Assembly (NCBI GenBank): GCA_013697465.1
Contig: JACCWU010000173.1
Span: 1 to 47,605 of the forward strand
DNA from: Actinomycetota bacterium
GTDB lineage: Bacteria; Actinomycetota; Thermoleophilia; Gaiellales; Gaiellaceae
Length of the DNA stretch: 47,605 nucleotides
Reading direction: 5' to 3'
Shown piece after piece: positions 33,266 to 41,374 of this stretch; positions within the stretch are counted from its first letter, which is position 1, and every line of letters begins with the position of its first letter. Position numbers and translations under genes: made by a program. The notes beneath the pieces are model-generated. The model was given only the letters and a program-made list of their open reading frames with translations, was not told where the DNA came from and ran no database searches.

Positions 33266-34092
33266 CGGCTCTCGCGCTTGCCGTGACGGGCCGCGGCCTC
33301 TGCGATCCGAGCGAGCCCGTCGTGCGCGCGGACGACGAGGCGGTTCTCCGTGGGCGGGCGGCGTTCGAGACGATCCGCGTGTACTCGGGACGGCCCTTCC
33401 GCCTGAGCGCACACCTGGACCGGCTCGAAGCCTCGGCGGCGGGCATCGCGCTCCCCCGATTCGATCGAGCGGAGCTCACGGAGCTGGTCTCGCTCGTCCT
33501 TCCGCAGAGCGGCGCGGACGACGCGGTGCTGCGGCTCGTCTGGACTGCAGGCCCCGCGGAAGGCCCTCCGGCGGGACTCGCGCTCCTCAGCGGGGTGCCC
33601 GTGTGGATCGACGCCGCGCGCGAGCGTGGAGCGCGCGCCGTCTCCCTGCTGGGCGTTCGAGCGGCCGCGCCGTGGCTCCTGCCCGGTGTCAAGTCGACGA
33701 GCTATGCGGTGAACATGGCCGCCGAGGCGGAGGCAAAGCGGCGCGGCGCGGACGAGGCGGTCTTCGTCGACGCCGACGGCGTCGTGCTCGAGGGCACGGT
33801 CACGAATGTCTGGTGGCGCCTGGAGGAAACGCTGTACACGCCCGCGCTCGAGCTCGGAATCCTCGCCGGCGTGACGCGGGCCGCGCTACTCGAGCTCGCA
33901 CCAGCGCGCGGCTACGTCGTCGAAGAAGGCGCGTACCGTCTCCCGCTGTTGCTCGAGGCGGAGGAGGCCTTCACCTCGTCGTCCGTGCGGGAGATCATGC
34001 CCGTCGTCGAGGTCGACGGACGCGCCCTGGAGCGCGGCCCGGCGGCCGACGAGCTCCAGCAAGCGCTGCGCGCGCTCGCCGCCGCAGAGTGA
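33262..34092 (+). CDS. pabC: Aminodeoxychorismate lyase / class IV aminotransferase
   Basis: The 276-residue fold-type IV PLP enzyme has the Schiff-base Lys K144 in PGVKSTSYAVNMAAEAEAKR, followed by DEAVFVDADGVVLEGTVTNV and the C-terminal TSSSVREIMPVVEVDG. In tandem with pabB (4-bp overlap) it should release 4-aminobenzoate and pyruvate. By sequence alone a D-amino-acid or branched-chain aminotransferase is possible; the context favours PabC. Confidence 0.88.
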   Translation: MTALALAVTGRGLCDPSEPVVRADDEAVLRGRAAFETIRVYSGRPFRLSAHLDRLEASAAGIALPRFDRAELTELVSLVLPQSGADDAVLRLVWTAGPAEGPPAGLALLSGVPVWIDAARERGARAVSLLGVRAAAPWLLPGVKSTSYAVNMAAEAEAKRRGADEAVFVDADGVVLEGTVTNVWWRLEETLYTPALELGILAGVTRAALLELAPARGYVVEEGAYRLPLLLEAEEAFTSSSVREIMPVVEVDGRALERGPAADELQQALRALAAAE

Positions 34093-34110
34093 CGAATCCG
34101 GCGCGGTCGC

Positions 34111-34116
34111 TACCCT
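34111..34116 (+). promoter_or_regulatory. -10 box, leaderless-type (TACCCT)
   Basis: TACCCT lies 7 nt before the GTG at 34124. Confidence 0.4.
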
Positions 34117-34123
34117 CTGACTC

Positions 34124-34891
34124 GTGGAGACGACTCGTCTGGGCGGGATGGCGCTGCAAAACGGCGTGCTCGTGCACGGCCCGACCGCGTGGGGCTGTGC
34201 GGTTCGCGACGCGAACGGGGAGCTTCACGTCGCCTCGGGCCGCAAGCCCCGCTTCGCCGGAGCGGTCACGACGCCCGTGCTGCGCGGGCCGCTGAGACTC
34301 GCGGAGGCGTTCGCGTTGCTCCCCGTTGTTCGCAAGGCGCTTCCACAGGCCCGGTTTCCGTTCGAGCGGCCCATCGTTCTGAGCGCGATCGCCGCGTCCA
34401 CGGTTCTCGCCCGCACCGTCCGTCGCGGCCGAGGTCTTTCGGCCGGGACGCGGGAGATCGTCGCCGGCGCCGTCGCGCTCGTCCCGGCCGCACTTGCCCT
34501 TCGTGGCCAGGAGCTCGCGGCATACCACGGCGCCGAGCACATCTCCATCGGGACGTATGAGTCGGGCGAGCGAGCTCCCAAGGAGCATCCGCGCTGCGGC
34601 TCCCAGCTGATCGGGCCGCTGCTCGCGTCGTCGGTCGCCGCAAACCTCGCCGCGGCGAAGGCCCCGGGGCCGGCACGGGGAGTCGCTCGGCTGCTTGGGA
34701 CCACCGTGGCGATCGGCGCTTCCGTCGAGCTCTTCGGCTGGACGCTGAGGAACCCCGAGAACCGGTTGGCGCGCGCACTCGCCCGGCCTGGATTCGAGCT
34801 GCAGAGCCGGTTCTCGACCGCGGAGCCGTCAGACGCACAGGTGGAGGTCGCGAACGCGGCCCGCGACGCCTGCCTCGCCCTCGAGACGTGA
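34124..34891 (+). CDS. DUF1385 (YqhQ-like) membrane protein
   Basis: The 255-residue protein has the three hallmarks of DUF1385: an N-terminal GGMALQNGVLVHGP, the central AYHGAEHISIGTYE and HPRCGSQL. Two hydrophobic stretches lie at about residues 110-130 and 160-205. The conserved His, Glu and Cys residues suggest metal binding. Function is unknown. The copy is shorter than the YqhQ proteins of Firmicutes (about 310). Its stop overlaps the nicotinate phosphoribosyltransferase start. Confidence 0.85.
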   Translation: METTRLGGMALQNGVLVHGPTAWGCAVRDANGELHVASGRKPRFAGAVTTPVLRGPLRLAEAFALLPVVRKALPQARFPFERPIVLSAIAASTVLARTVRRGRGLSAGTREIVAGAVALVPAALALRGQELAAYHGAEHISIGTYESGERAPKEHPRCGSQLIGPLLASSVAANLAAAKAPGPARGVARLLGTTVAIGASVELFGWTLRNPENRLARALARPGFELQSRFSTAEPSDAQVEVANAARDACLALET

Positions 34892-35967
34892 GTACCAGGC
34901 CGCGTGAGCGGCTCGACCCCGAGATCTTCGAGCTTCCGGTCGAGAAGATGCGCGCCGGGTACTACACGGACGCGTACTTCAACCACGCACGCTCCGCTCT
35001 GCTTGCAGCGGGGCGCCAGCCCCGCGTCCTCATGCAGGTCTTCCAGAAGAAGAGCGCGCTGCTCGGAGGCGTGGACGAGGCGATCGCGGTCCTGAAGCTC
35101 TGCTCGCACGAGTGGGGCGAGCTGGACGTGCACGCGCTGTACGAGGGGGACCGGATCGAGCCGTGGGAGACGGTGGTGACGATTGAGGGCGACTACACGC
35201 TCTTTGCGCACCTCGAGACCGTGCTCCTCGGCGTGCTCGCGCGCCGAACACTCGTGACGACGAATGTCGCGCGGGTGCTCGAGGCGGCACGCGGGAAGCC
35301 GATCATCTTCATGCCCGCGCGGCACGATCATCACCGCGTCCAGACGGGGGACGGCTATGCGGCGTACGTCGCGGGACAGATGCTCGGCATGCCCATCGGC
35401 GTGACGTCGGACGCTCAAGCCTCGTGGTGGGGAGGCACCGGGATCGGGACCGTCCCGCACGCTCTAATCGCTGCCTGCGGCGGAGATGCCGTGACCGCGG
35501 CGACGATCTTCGCCGCCTGGGCTCCGCAGGACATGAACGTCACCGTGCTCGTCGACTTCGAGAACGACTCCGTGCGCACGTCACTCGAGGTGGCTCGAGC
35601 ACTCGGCTCACGCCTGTGGGGCGTGCGGCTCGACACCTCCGAGAGCCTCGTCGACCGCTCGCTCGCGGATGAGTTGGGCGACTTCGACCTGCGCGGCGTG
35701 AACGAGCGGCTCGTGCGGAAGGTTCGGGACGCGCTCGATGCAGAAGGCTTCGGCGACGTCAGGATCGTCGTCTCGGGAGGATTCTCGGTCGAGAAGATCG
35801 CCGCTTTCGAAGAGCGCGGTGTTCCAGTCGACGCGTACGGCGTGGGCTCGTCGCTTCTTCGCGGGGAGAACGACTTCACGGGTGATGTCGTGCTCGCGGA
35901 CGGCGTCTTGGTCGCGAAGGCCGGCCGCCGTCTTCGTCCGAACCCGCGCCTCGAGCTCGTGACCTAG
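34888..35967 (+). CDS. Nicotinate phosphoribosyltransferase (subgroup B)
   Basis: This 359-residue type II phosphoribosyltransferase-fold enzyme opens with a short N-domain (KMRAGYYTDAYF) and has the barrel motifs FMPARHDHHRVQTGDGYAAY, TIFAAWAPQDMNVTVLVDFEND, GVRLDTSES and VVSGGFSVEKIAAF. It makes nicotinate mononucleotide in NAD salvage. The GTG overlaps the DUF1385 stop. A nicotinamidase-like gene lies 1.1 kb downstream on the other strand, which supports salvage of nicotinamide. Confidence 0.88.
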   Translation: MSTRPRERLDPEIFELPVEKMRAGYYTDAYFNHARSALLAAGRQPRVLMQVFQKKSALLGGVDEAIAVLKLCSHEWGELDVHALYEGDRIEPWETVVTIEGDYTLFAHLETVLLGVLARRTLVTTNVARVLEAARGKPIIFMPARHDHHRVQTGDGYAAYVAGQMLGMPIGVTSDAQASWWGGTGIGTVPHALIAACGGDAVTAATIFAAWAPQDMNVTVLVDFENDSVRTSLEVARALGSRLWGVRLDTSESLVDRSLADELGDFDLRGVNERLVRKVRDALDAEGFGDVRIVVSGGFSVEKIAAFEERGVPVDAYGVGSSLLRGENDFTGDVVLADGVLVAKAGRRLRPNPRLELVT

Positions 35968-35969
35968 CA

Positions 35970-37088
35970 ATGGCACTCATGAACCTGCGGCCTCGTGCTG
36001 TCGCATTCGGCGGAGCGGCCGTGCTCGTCGTGTCGGTCGGGATCCCGCTTTCCGACCGCGAGGCTGGAGCCGGCAACCGTGGGTCGGCTCCAGCACAGCG
36101 CGCGGCCGCCGCCGCTGAATCGCTGTCGCGTCAGGCGGGCCGACTCGTAGTGCTGCGATTTGCGGGCACTTCCGCGCCTGCGTACGTGCGCGAGGCGCTG
36201 CGCGAGGGCAGAGTCGCCGGCGTGATCCTGTTTCGCGACAACCTGAAGAGTCCCGCGCAAGCCAAGGTGCTCACCGCCCAGCTCCGCCAAGGGTCGTGGA
36301 GCTCGCCGTTGATCTGTGTCGACCAGGAGGGTGGCGAGGTCCGCATCGTGCCCTGGGCGGGACCAGCACGGTCAGCTGCGCAGCAGGCGGCAGGGGGCAC
36401 CGAGCGCGCCGACGCCACCGCTGCCGCACGCGGCCTGCGGGCAGCAGGGATCAACGTCTCCCTGGCGCCTGTGGCTGACGTACCGAGCGTCCCGGGGGCG
36501 GCGCTGGCGTCGCGCGCGTTCTCGACCGACTTCGCGCGCGTCGCGGAGTCCGTCGCCAAATCGGTTCGTGGCTGGCGCAAGGGCAGCGTGGCGCCGGCCG
36601 TCAAGCACTTCCCGGGACTCGGGGGGGCGACTGTCAACACGGACGACGGCTCCGTGACGATCGCCCGTAGCGCCGCGCAACTGCGTCGAAGAGACCTGCT
36701 GCCGTTCCGCACGGCGATCGCCGCCGGCACGCCGCTCGTGATGGTGGGTCACGCTCTCTATCCCGCGCTCGATCGACGCCGCATCGCGTCGCAGTCGAAG
36801 GCCGTGGTCGAGGCGCTGCTGCGCGGCGAGCTCGGTTATCGCGGGGTCGTGATCACCGACTCGACGGAGGCTGCTGCCGTGCAAGCGGTCACCGGTCTCG
36901 CGCAGGCGGCGGTGCGCAACGTGCGCGCTGGGGTAGACATCGTCCTCACCACGGGCAGGGGCTCGTACAGCAAGATCTACCGGGCGCTACTCACAGAGGC
37001 GCGGCGCGATCCGGTCTTTCGTGCGCGCGTGCGCGAGTCCGCTGCAAGAGTCGCGGCGCTTCAGCAGGCGCTCGCCCGCGTGCGCTGA
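35970..37088 (+). CDS. Secreted glycoside hydrolase family 3 N-terminal protein
   Basis: The 372-residue protein begins with a signal or membrane anchor (about residues 10-28) and a NagZ-like barrel. Motifs are VAGVILFRDNLKS, VDQEGGEVRIVPW, AGINVSLAPVADVP, VAPAVKHFPGLGG and VVITDSTEAAAV. The last contains the expected Asp nucleophile. The usual DSH dyad after KHFPG reads NTD, so the catalytic His is missing; this variant loop may alter acid catalysis. A role in cell-wall beta-N-acetylglucosamine turnover is likely but not certain. The start lies 2 bp after the previous stop. Confidence 0.85.
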   Translation: MALMNLRPRAVAFGGAAVLVVSVGIPLSDREAGAGNRGSAPAQRAAAAAESLSRQAGRLVVLRFAGTSAPAYVREALREGRVAGVILFRDNLKSPAQAKVLTAQLRQGSWSSPLICVDQEGGEVRIVPWAGPARSAAQQAAGGTERADATAAARGLRAAGINVSLAPVADVPSVPGAALASRAFSTDFARVAESVAKSVRGWRKGSVAPAVKHFPGLGGATVNTDDGSVTIARSAAQLRRRDLLPFRTAIAAGTPLVMVGHALYPALDRRRIASQSKAVVEALLRGELGYRGVVITDSTEAAAVQAVTGLAQAAVRNVRAGVDIVLTTGRGSYSKIYRALLTEARRDPVFRARVRESAARVAALQQALARVR

Positions 37089-37097
37089 GACGGCTTG

Positions 37098-38117
37098 CTA
37101 CGCGAGCGGCCCCGGCCACCTAGCCAGCGGCTCGGTCGAGCGGACGACATGCACGCCTGCGTGGGCGAAGCGGGCGAACGCGGCGTCGGCGTCGTCCGTG
37201 TAGTCGACCGCACCCGGAACGACGACCGGCGATGAGCAGTCCTCGAGCAGATAGAGCCTTGGCGCGATCTCCGGCGCGCCGTCGAGAAGATCATCGACCG
37301 TCCAGGCGACGCAGTGACTCTTTGCCTGACCCGCGACGATCACCGCGTCGAACTCGAGCAAGAGCTCGACGAGCTCGGAGTTGCGCTCTTCGAGCAGCTC
37401 TCCTCGAGCACCGCGAGACACTTCGGGGCCGAGCGCGGAGTAGTGCTCGGTGAGTGGGTTCCGGCCCTTCAGCTCGAAGCGCGTCTGCGAGTGACGCGCG
37501 ATAGCGTGGAAGAACACGGCTTCCTCGACGGCGCTCACGAGCGCGTGCCCGATACCGCCGAGGAGCGCGTGGAACGGCCAGATGGTGAGGTCGTACTTGC
37601 CTCCGGCGGCGAGCGTCTCGACATACGAGCGGAGGTGCTCTGCGACGGCTTTCGCACCGATGCCAAGAGCCTCGGCCGCGTAGGAATCGACCTGCCAGCA
37701 GCCGGACGAGACGTCCTCGGGAGTGACGAGCGTGTACGGATCGGGATGACGCCCGCCCTCGTCAACGAGGAACGGTGCGTGGAAGATCTGGAACGCCTGG
37801 TGCGTGTCCATCGTCACCACGGTCTGGGTGATCGCTCCGAGGTTCCGATAGACGAGCTCGCACAGCCGCCGGTTGTCGTCGAGGGCTCCCGTTCCCGATC
37901 TCCCGGCCACGAACAGCTCGAACCCCGGGGTGCAGAAGGTGTTCTGGACGTCGACGAGGAGCAGGCAGACGCGCGTGCCGTCGCGCGCCGCCGGCTCGAG
38001 GGCGTGCTCACCCGCCCACGCGGTCGCCTCGCGAAAGCGTGAATCGTAGTCGACGCGCCAGACCTCTCCGACCCGCTCGAGATCGGCATGCGGCGGGAGC
38101 GGGAGCTCGCCGTCCAT
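37098..38117 (-). CDS. Isochorismatase-superfamily cysteine hydrolase (nicotinamidase-like)
   Basis: The 339-residue hydrolase has the triad D56 (LLVDVQNTF), K174 (GGKYDLTIWPFHAL) and C269 (AGQAKSHCVAWTV). It is longer than typical nicotinamidases (about 200), with an extra N-terminal 45 residues and a middle insertion. With a nicotinate phosphoribosyltransferase next door, conversion of nicotinamide to nicotinate is a reasonable guess. Its ATG overlaps, on the opposite strand, the first possible start of the FtsH-like gene. TAGCCT lies 7 nt upstream. Confidence 0.82.
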   Translation of the reverse strand: MDGELPLPPHADLERVGEVWRVDYDSRFREATAWAGEHALEPAARDGTRVCLLLVDVQNTFCTPGFELFVAGRSGTGALDDNRRLCELVYRNLGAITQTVVTMDTHQAFQIFHAPFLVDEGGRHPDPYTLVTPEDVSSGCWQVDSYAAEALGIGAKAVAEHLRSYVETLAAGGKYDLTIWPFHALLGGIGHALVSAVEEAVFFHAIARHSQTRFELKGRNPLTEHYSALGPEVSRGARGELLEERNSELVELLLEFDAVIVAGQAKSHCVAWTVDDLLDGAPEIAPRLYLLEDCSSPVVVPGAVDYTDDADAAFARFAHAGVHVVRSTEPLARWPGPLA

Positions 38118-39672
38118 GCGCCTCAGGCTAGACGACCTGCTCGGCTACAGAGAGCTCCGCCGGGTGCCGATACGGGGTTTGGTGGACTTCGAGACGACGC
38201 TGATCACGTGGCTCCCGATCATCTTCTTCGGGGTCGTCATCGTCCTTCTCGTCTACACGATGCGCTTCATGCCTCGGGCGAAGCCGGCGCCCGTCGTCAA
38301 GGGCTCCCAGGTCGAGGTGTCGTGGGACGACGTGGCCGGTCTCGACGAGGCGAAGGAGGAGCTGCAGGAGGTCGTCGACTTCCTCCGGAACCGGAAGCGC
38401 TTCGAGCGGCTCGGTGCCCGCGTGCCGCGGGGAATCCTGCTCCACGGATCGCCGGGAACAGGGAAGACGCTGCTCGCGAAGGCCGTCGCCAGCGCTTCGG
38501 GAGCCAACTTCTACTCGGCGAGCGCATCGTCGTTCGTGGAGATGTTCGCCGGCCTCGGTGCGGCACGCATTCGGAAGCTCTTCGAGGAGGCGCGCAAGAA
38601 CGCGCCCGCGATCATCTTCATCGACGAGCTCGACGCCGTCGGCGCGTCGCGTACGGGCGGCGGCTTCCATCGGGAGCACGACCAGACCCTGAACCAGCTT
38701 CTCGTCGAGCTCGACGGCTTCAACGCGCGGGACGAGGTCATCGTCATGGCCGCGTCGAACAGGATCCAGGATCTCGATGCGGCTCTCTTGCGTCCCGGCC
38801 GCTTCGACCGCCAGGTGAACGTTGCGCCGCCCGACGTCGCCGGACGCGAGGCGATCCTCGGCGTTCACACCCGCGACAAGCCGCTCGCGGCCGACGTCGA
38901 CCTAGACAAGGTCGCTCGCCAGACCGCGGGCTTGACGGGGGCCGACCTCGCGAACCTCTGCAACGAGGCGGCGATCTTTGCCGCGCGCTCGGGCGTCCAG
39001 TACGTCCGTTTCACGGACTTCGAGGCCGCGATGGAGCGGATCGTCGCTGGGCTCCAGCAGCGCCGGGTCGTGTCCGACAAGGAGAAGCGCATCCTCGCCT
39101 ACCACGCGGCCGGCCACGCGGTCATGTCCCACCTCGTCGGCGATCTCTTTCCCGCGCAGAAGGCGACGATCGTCTCGCGCGGCCAGGCGCTCGGCTACAC
39201 GTTCAACACTCCGGCCGAGGATCGCTACCTGCATACGCGCGAGGAGTTCGTCGATCTCATCATGGTCTTCCTCGCGGGGCGTGCTGCCGAGCAGATCGTC
39301 TTCGGACGGATCACGAACGGCGCAGCGAACGACCTCGAGCGCGTCACCGACATCGCCCGCTCGATGGTGTTCGAGTTCGGCATGTCCGAGATCGCCCCCT
39401 CGCGAACGATGCGCGCGGACAACTACGCGCTCTCGGAGGAGACCAAGCGGCTCCGCGACTCCGAGCAGGCTCGTCTCACCGATCACGCCTACGACGAGGC
39501 GCAGCGGCTTCTCTCGAAGCACCGCGTCTCCCTCGATCGTGTCGCGGAGGCGTTGCTCGAGAAGGAGACGCTCGACCGCTCCGAGCTCGAGGCGCTGCTC
39601 GCGGACGTTCGCCCCGAGTCCAGGTCGTCCGAGACCATCGGGACAGTTCGCGCGCTGCCCGGCCGCGACTGA
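38116..39672 (+). CDS. FtsH-like AAA protein with disrupted protease site
   Basis: The protein has 518 residues from the first ATG; a GTG at 38164 is an alternative start that avoids overlap with the divergent gene. One membrane helix (about 30-50) replaces the usual two helices and periplasmic domain. The AAA domain is complete: GSPGTGKTLLAKA, pore loop FVEMFAGLG, Walker B FIDELDAVG and Arg finger LRPGRFDR. The M41 domain has the third zinc ligand in TNGAANDLERVT. The HEXXH motif, however, reads HAAGH (H330, A331, H334), so the catalytic Glu is gone. It probably works as an ATP-driven unfoldase or membrane chaperone rather than a protease. Confidence 0.88.
   Translation: MRLRLDDLLGYRELRRVPIRGLVDFETTLITWLPIIFFGVVIVLLVYTMRFMPRAKPAPVVKGSQVEVSWDDVAGLDEAKEELQEVVDFLRNRKRFERLGARVPRGILLHGSPGTGKTLLAKAVASASGANFYSASASSFVEMFAGLGAARIRKLFEEARKNAPAIIFIDELDAVGASRTGGGFHREHDQTLNQLLVELDGFNARDEVIVMAASNRIQDLDAALLRPGRFDRQVNVAPPDVAGREAILGVHTRDKPLAADVDLDKVARQTAGLTGADLANLCNEAAIFAARSGVQYVRFTDFEAAMERIVAGLQQRRVVSDKEKRILAYHAAGHAVMSHLVGDLFPAQKATIVSRGQALGYTFNTPAEDRYLHTREEFVDLIMVFLAGRAAEQIVFGRITNGAANDLERVTDIARSMVFEFGMSEIAPSRTMRADNYALSEETKRLRDSEQARLTDHAYDEAQRLLSKHRVSLDRVAEALLEKETLDRSELEALLADVRPESRSSETIGTVRALPGRD
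38125..38130 (-). promoter_or_regulatory. -10 box, leaderless-type (TAGCCT)
   Basis: TAGCCT lies 7 nt before the ATG of the nicotinamidase-like gene. It is inside the opposite-strand FtsH-like reading frame if that gene starts at 38116. Confidence 0.45.
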
Positions 39673-39686
39673 GCGTGACGCGCGAG

Positions 39687-39692
39687 TAGCAT
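39687..39692 (+). promoter_or_regulatory. -10 box, leaderless-type (TAGCAT)
   Basis: TAGCAT lies 7 nt before the GTG at 39700. Confidence 0.45.
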
Positions 39693-39699
39693 CGCGCGG

Positions 39700-40104
39700 G
39701 TGAATCTGCGGGGCATCCATCACGTCGGCGTCGCGGTGAGCGATCTCGACGAGGCGATCGGAACCTACGAGCGGCTGTTCGGTGCTCGCCTCGAACTCCG
39801 CGACTTCCTCGCCGAGCAAGGAGTCGAAGCCGCAGCGCTGCATGTCGGCGAGAGCCGGATCGAGCTGCTCGCGGCGACGGGCGGGGACACGCCGATCGGG
39901 CGCTTCCTCGCCAAGCGCGGGCCCGGCATGCATCACGTCGCGCTCGAGACCGGCGACGTCGCAGAGGCGCTTCGCGAGCTCCTGGCCTCCGGCGCCCAGC
40001 TCGTGGACGAGGCGCCCCGCCGCGGGCTCTTCGGCCTCGAGGTCGCATTCGTCCATCCCGACGCCGTTCACGGCGTCCTCACGGAGGTGGTGTCCGGTGG
40101 CTGA
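39700..40104 (+). CDS. mce: Methylmalonyl-CoA epimerase
   Basis: The 134-residue vicinal-oxygen-chelate protein has metal-ligand motifs IHHVGVAVSDLDEAI, GESRIELLAATGGDTPIGRFL and GMHHVALETGDV. The typical C-terminal VAFVHPDAVHGVLTEVV is present. It interconverts (R)- and (S)-methylmalonyl-CoA in propionyl-CoA metabolism. The mutase is not in the window. The stop overlaps the next small gene by 8 bp. Confidence 0.93.
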   Translation: MNLRGIHHVGVAVSDLDEAIGTYERLFGARLELRDFLAEQGVEAAALHVGESRIELLAATGGDTPIGRFLAKRGPGMHHVALETGDVAEALRELLASGAQLVDEAPRRGLFGLEVAFVHPDAVHGVLTEVVSGG

Positions 40105-40324
40105 CCAGACGTTGATACGAATCGAGGTTGGGCTCGACGGGGGGCAGATCCTCAGCTGGCTCGTCACTTCCGCGAGCGCCGACGACCTCGAGCGAGCGCT
40201 GAACGCGGGCGACGCGGGTGCTGCCGCCCTCGAGGCGGAGGACGGGAAGATCTACCTCGCCCTCCCGCGCGTCCTCTACATGAAGCGCTTCGCCCGCGAA
40301 GGCCGAGTCGGCTTCGAGCTGTAG
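40097..40324 (+). CDS. Small DUF3107-like protein
   Basis: A 75-residue protein starts at a GTG overlapping the mce stop. The pattern resembles actinobacterial DUF3107: a beta strand (LIRIEVGLDGG), a helix (ASADDLERALNAG), then GKIYLALPRVLYMKRF. The resemblance is weak and function is unknown. Coupling to mce is likely from the overlap. Confidence 0.6.
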   Translation: MADQTLIRIEVGLDGGQILSWLVTSASADDLERALNAGDAGAAALEAEDGKIYLALPRVLYMKRFAREGRVGFEL

Positions 40325-40334
40325 AGGGTTGCGG

Positions 40335-40424
40335 TGAAATCCCATCGGCCCGACTGCGAAGCAGCCGGCTTCAGGGGTTCTGCGCGAATGGAATCCGCGC
40401 TCGCGGATTCCATTCTGCGCGATA
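40335..40424 (-). repeat. Two-hairpin intergenic element, copy C
   Basis: On the minus strand, stem 1 is a perfect 14-bp inverted repeat (GAATGGAATCCGCG / CGCGGATTCCATTC, 40386-40415, loop of 2). The linker is CCCTGAAGCCGG and stem 2 GGCTGC/GCAGTC. Outer stem bases differ from copies B and D on both arms, so pairing is kept. It fills the gap before the YchF-like gene, ending 6 bp before its GTG. Confidence 0.82.
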
Positions 40425-40429
40425 ACTGA

Positions 40430-41374
40430 GTGCCTCTGCAGGTCGGGATCGTGGGCCTGACCAACTCCGGGAAGACGACGCTCTTCAACGCGCTCACGCG
40501 CGCGGGCGCGAACGTGTCTGCGTACTCGTCCGTCACGGACAAGGCGAACGTCGGCGTGGCCATGATTCCGGACGAGCGGCTGGAGAAGCTCGCCGCGCTC
40601 GTCGGTTCACGCAAGGTGACGCCTGCGGCGATTCGCGTCGTGGACGCGCCGGGAGCCGGAGCCGGCAGCGAGCTCCCGGGAGGGCTGCGGGAATCCGATG
40701 CCTTGCTCGCGGTCGCGGACGGGTTCTCTCCGGACGCCAATCCCGAGCGCGACTTCGAGGCTATCCGGCTCGAGTTGCTCGTCGCAGATACCGATCACGT
40801 CGCGCGGCGTCTCGAGAAGGTGCGAAAGGAGGCGAAGTCCGGTGACCCTGCGAAGCGGCGTGAGGTCGTGCGACTCGAGGATCTCCTCGCACACCTCGAA
40901 GCCGGGGCTCCGCTAGCCGACTGGAGCGGCGATCTTCCGCAGGAGCTCGAGCCGCTGACCACGAAGCCGTTGATCGAGCTCGTGAACGGCCCCTCGGGCA
41001 TCGACTGCAAGCTCGAGATGGAGCTTGCGGAGCTCTCGCACGAAGAAGCGGCCGAGTTCCGCGATGGGCCTTCCGCCCTCGATCGGGTCGTCTACCGCTT
41101 GAAGGACGCGCTGGACCTCATCTCGTTCTTCACCGCGGGCGACACGGAGGCGAGAGCCTGGACTCTCGGCAACGGGCAAACCGCGTTCGCCGCAGCCGAG
41201 ACGATTCACTCCGACATCGCGCGCGGGTTCATCCGCTGCGAGGTGATTCGCTGGGACGATCTCCTGTCCTCGGGATCTCACACCGAGGCGTCGCGCCGTG
41301 GCCTCCAGCGCCTCGAGGGCAAGACCTACCTCGTCGAGGACGGAGACGTCCTAAACGTGCGCTTCAACGTGTGA
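40430..41374 (+). CDS. Short YchF-like GTPase with TGS domain
   Basis: The 314-residue P-loop GTPase has G1 GLTNSGKTTLFNAL, a DxPG motif at VVDAPGAGAG, and a C-terminal TGS-type region (LISFFTAGDTEARAWTL, IHSDIARGFIRCEVI, YLVEDGDVLNVRFNV) as in YchF/Obg-like proteins. It is about 50 residues shorter than canonical YchF (about 363). The stretch after the DxPG motif and the G4 (NKxE-like) region are degenerate. It may be a divergent paralogue. The GTG start abuts repeat copy C, and the 3' end overlaps the convergent membrane-protein gene by 24 bp. Confidence 0.8.
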   Translation: MPLQVGIVGLTNSGKTTLFNALTRAGANVSAYSSVTDKANVGVAMIPDERLEKLAALVGSRKVTPAAIRVVDAPGAGAGSELPGGLRESDALLAVADGFSPDANPERDFEAIRLELLVADTDHVARRLEKVRKEAKSGDPAKRREVVRLEDLLAHLEAGAPLADWSGDLPQELEPLTTKPLIELVNGPSGIDCKLEMELAELSHEEAAEFRDGPSALDRVVYRLKDALDLISFFTAGDTEARAWTLGNGQTAFAAAETIHSDIARGFIRCEVIRWDDLLSSGSHTEASRRGLQRLEGKTYLVEDGDVLNVRFNV

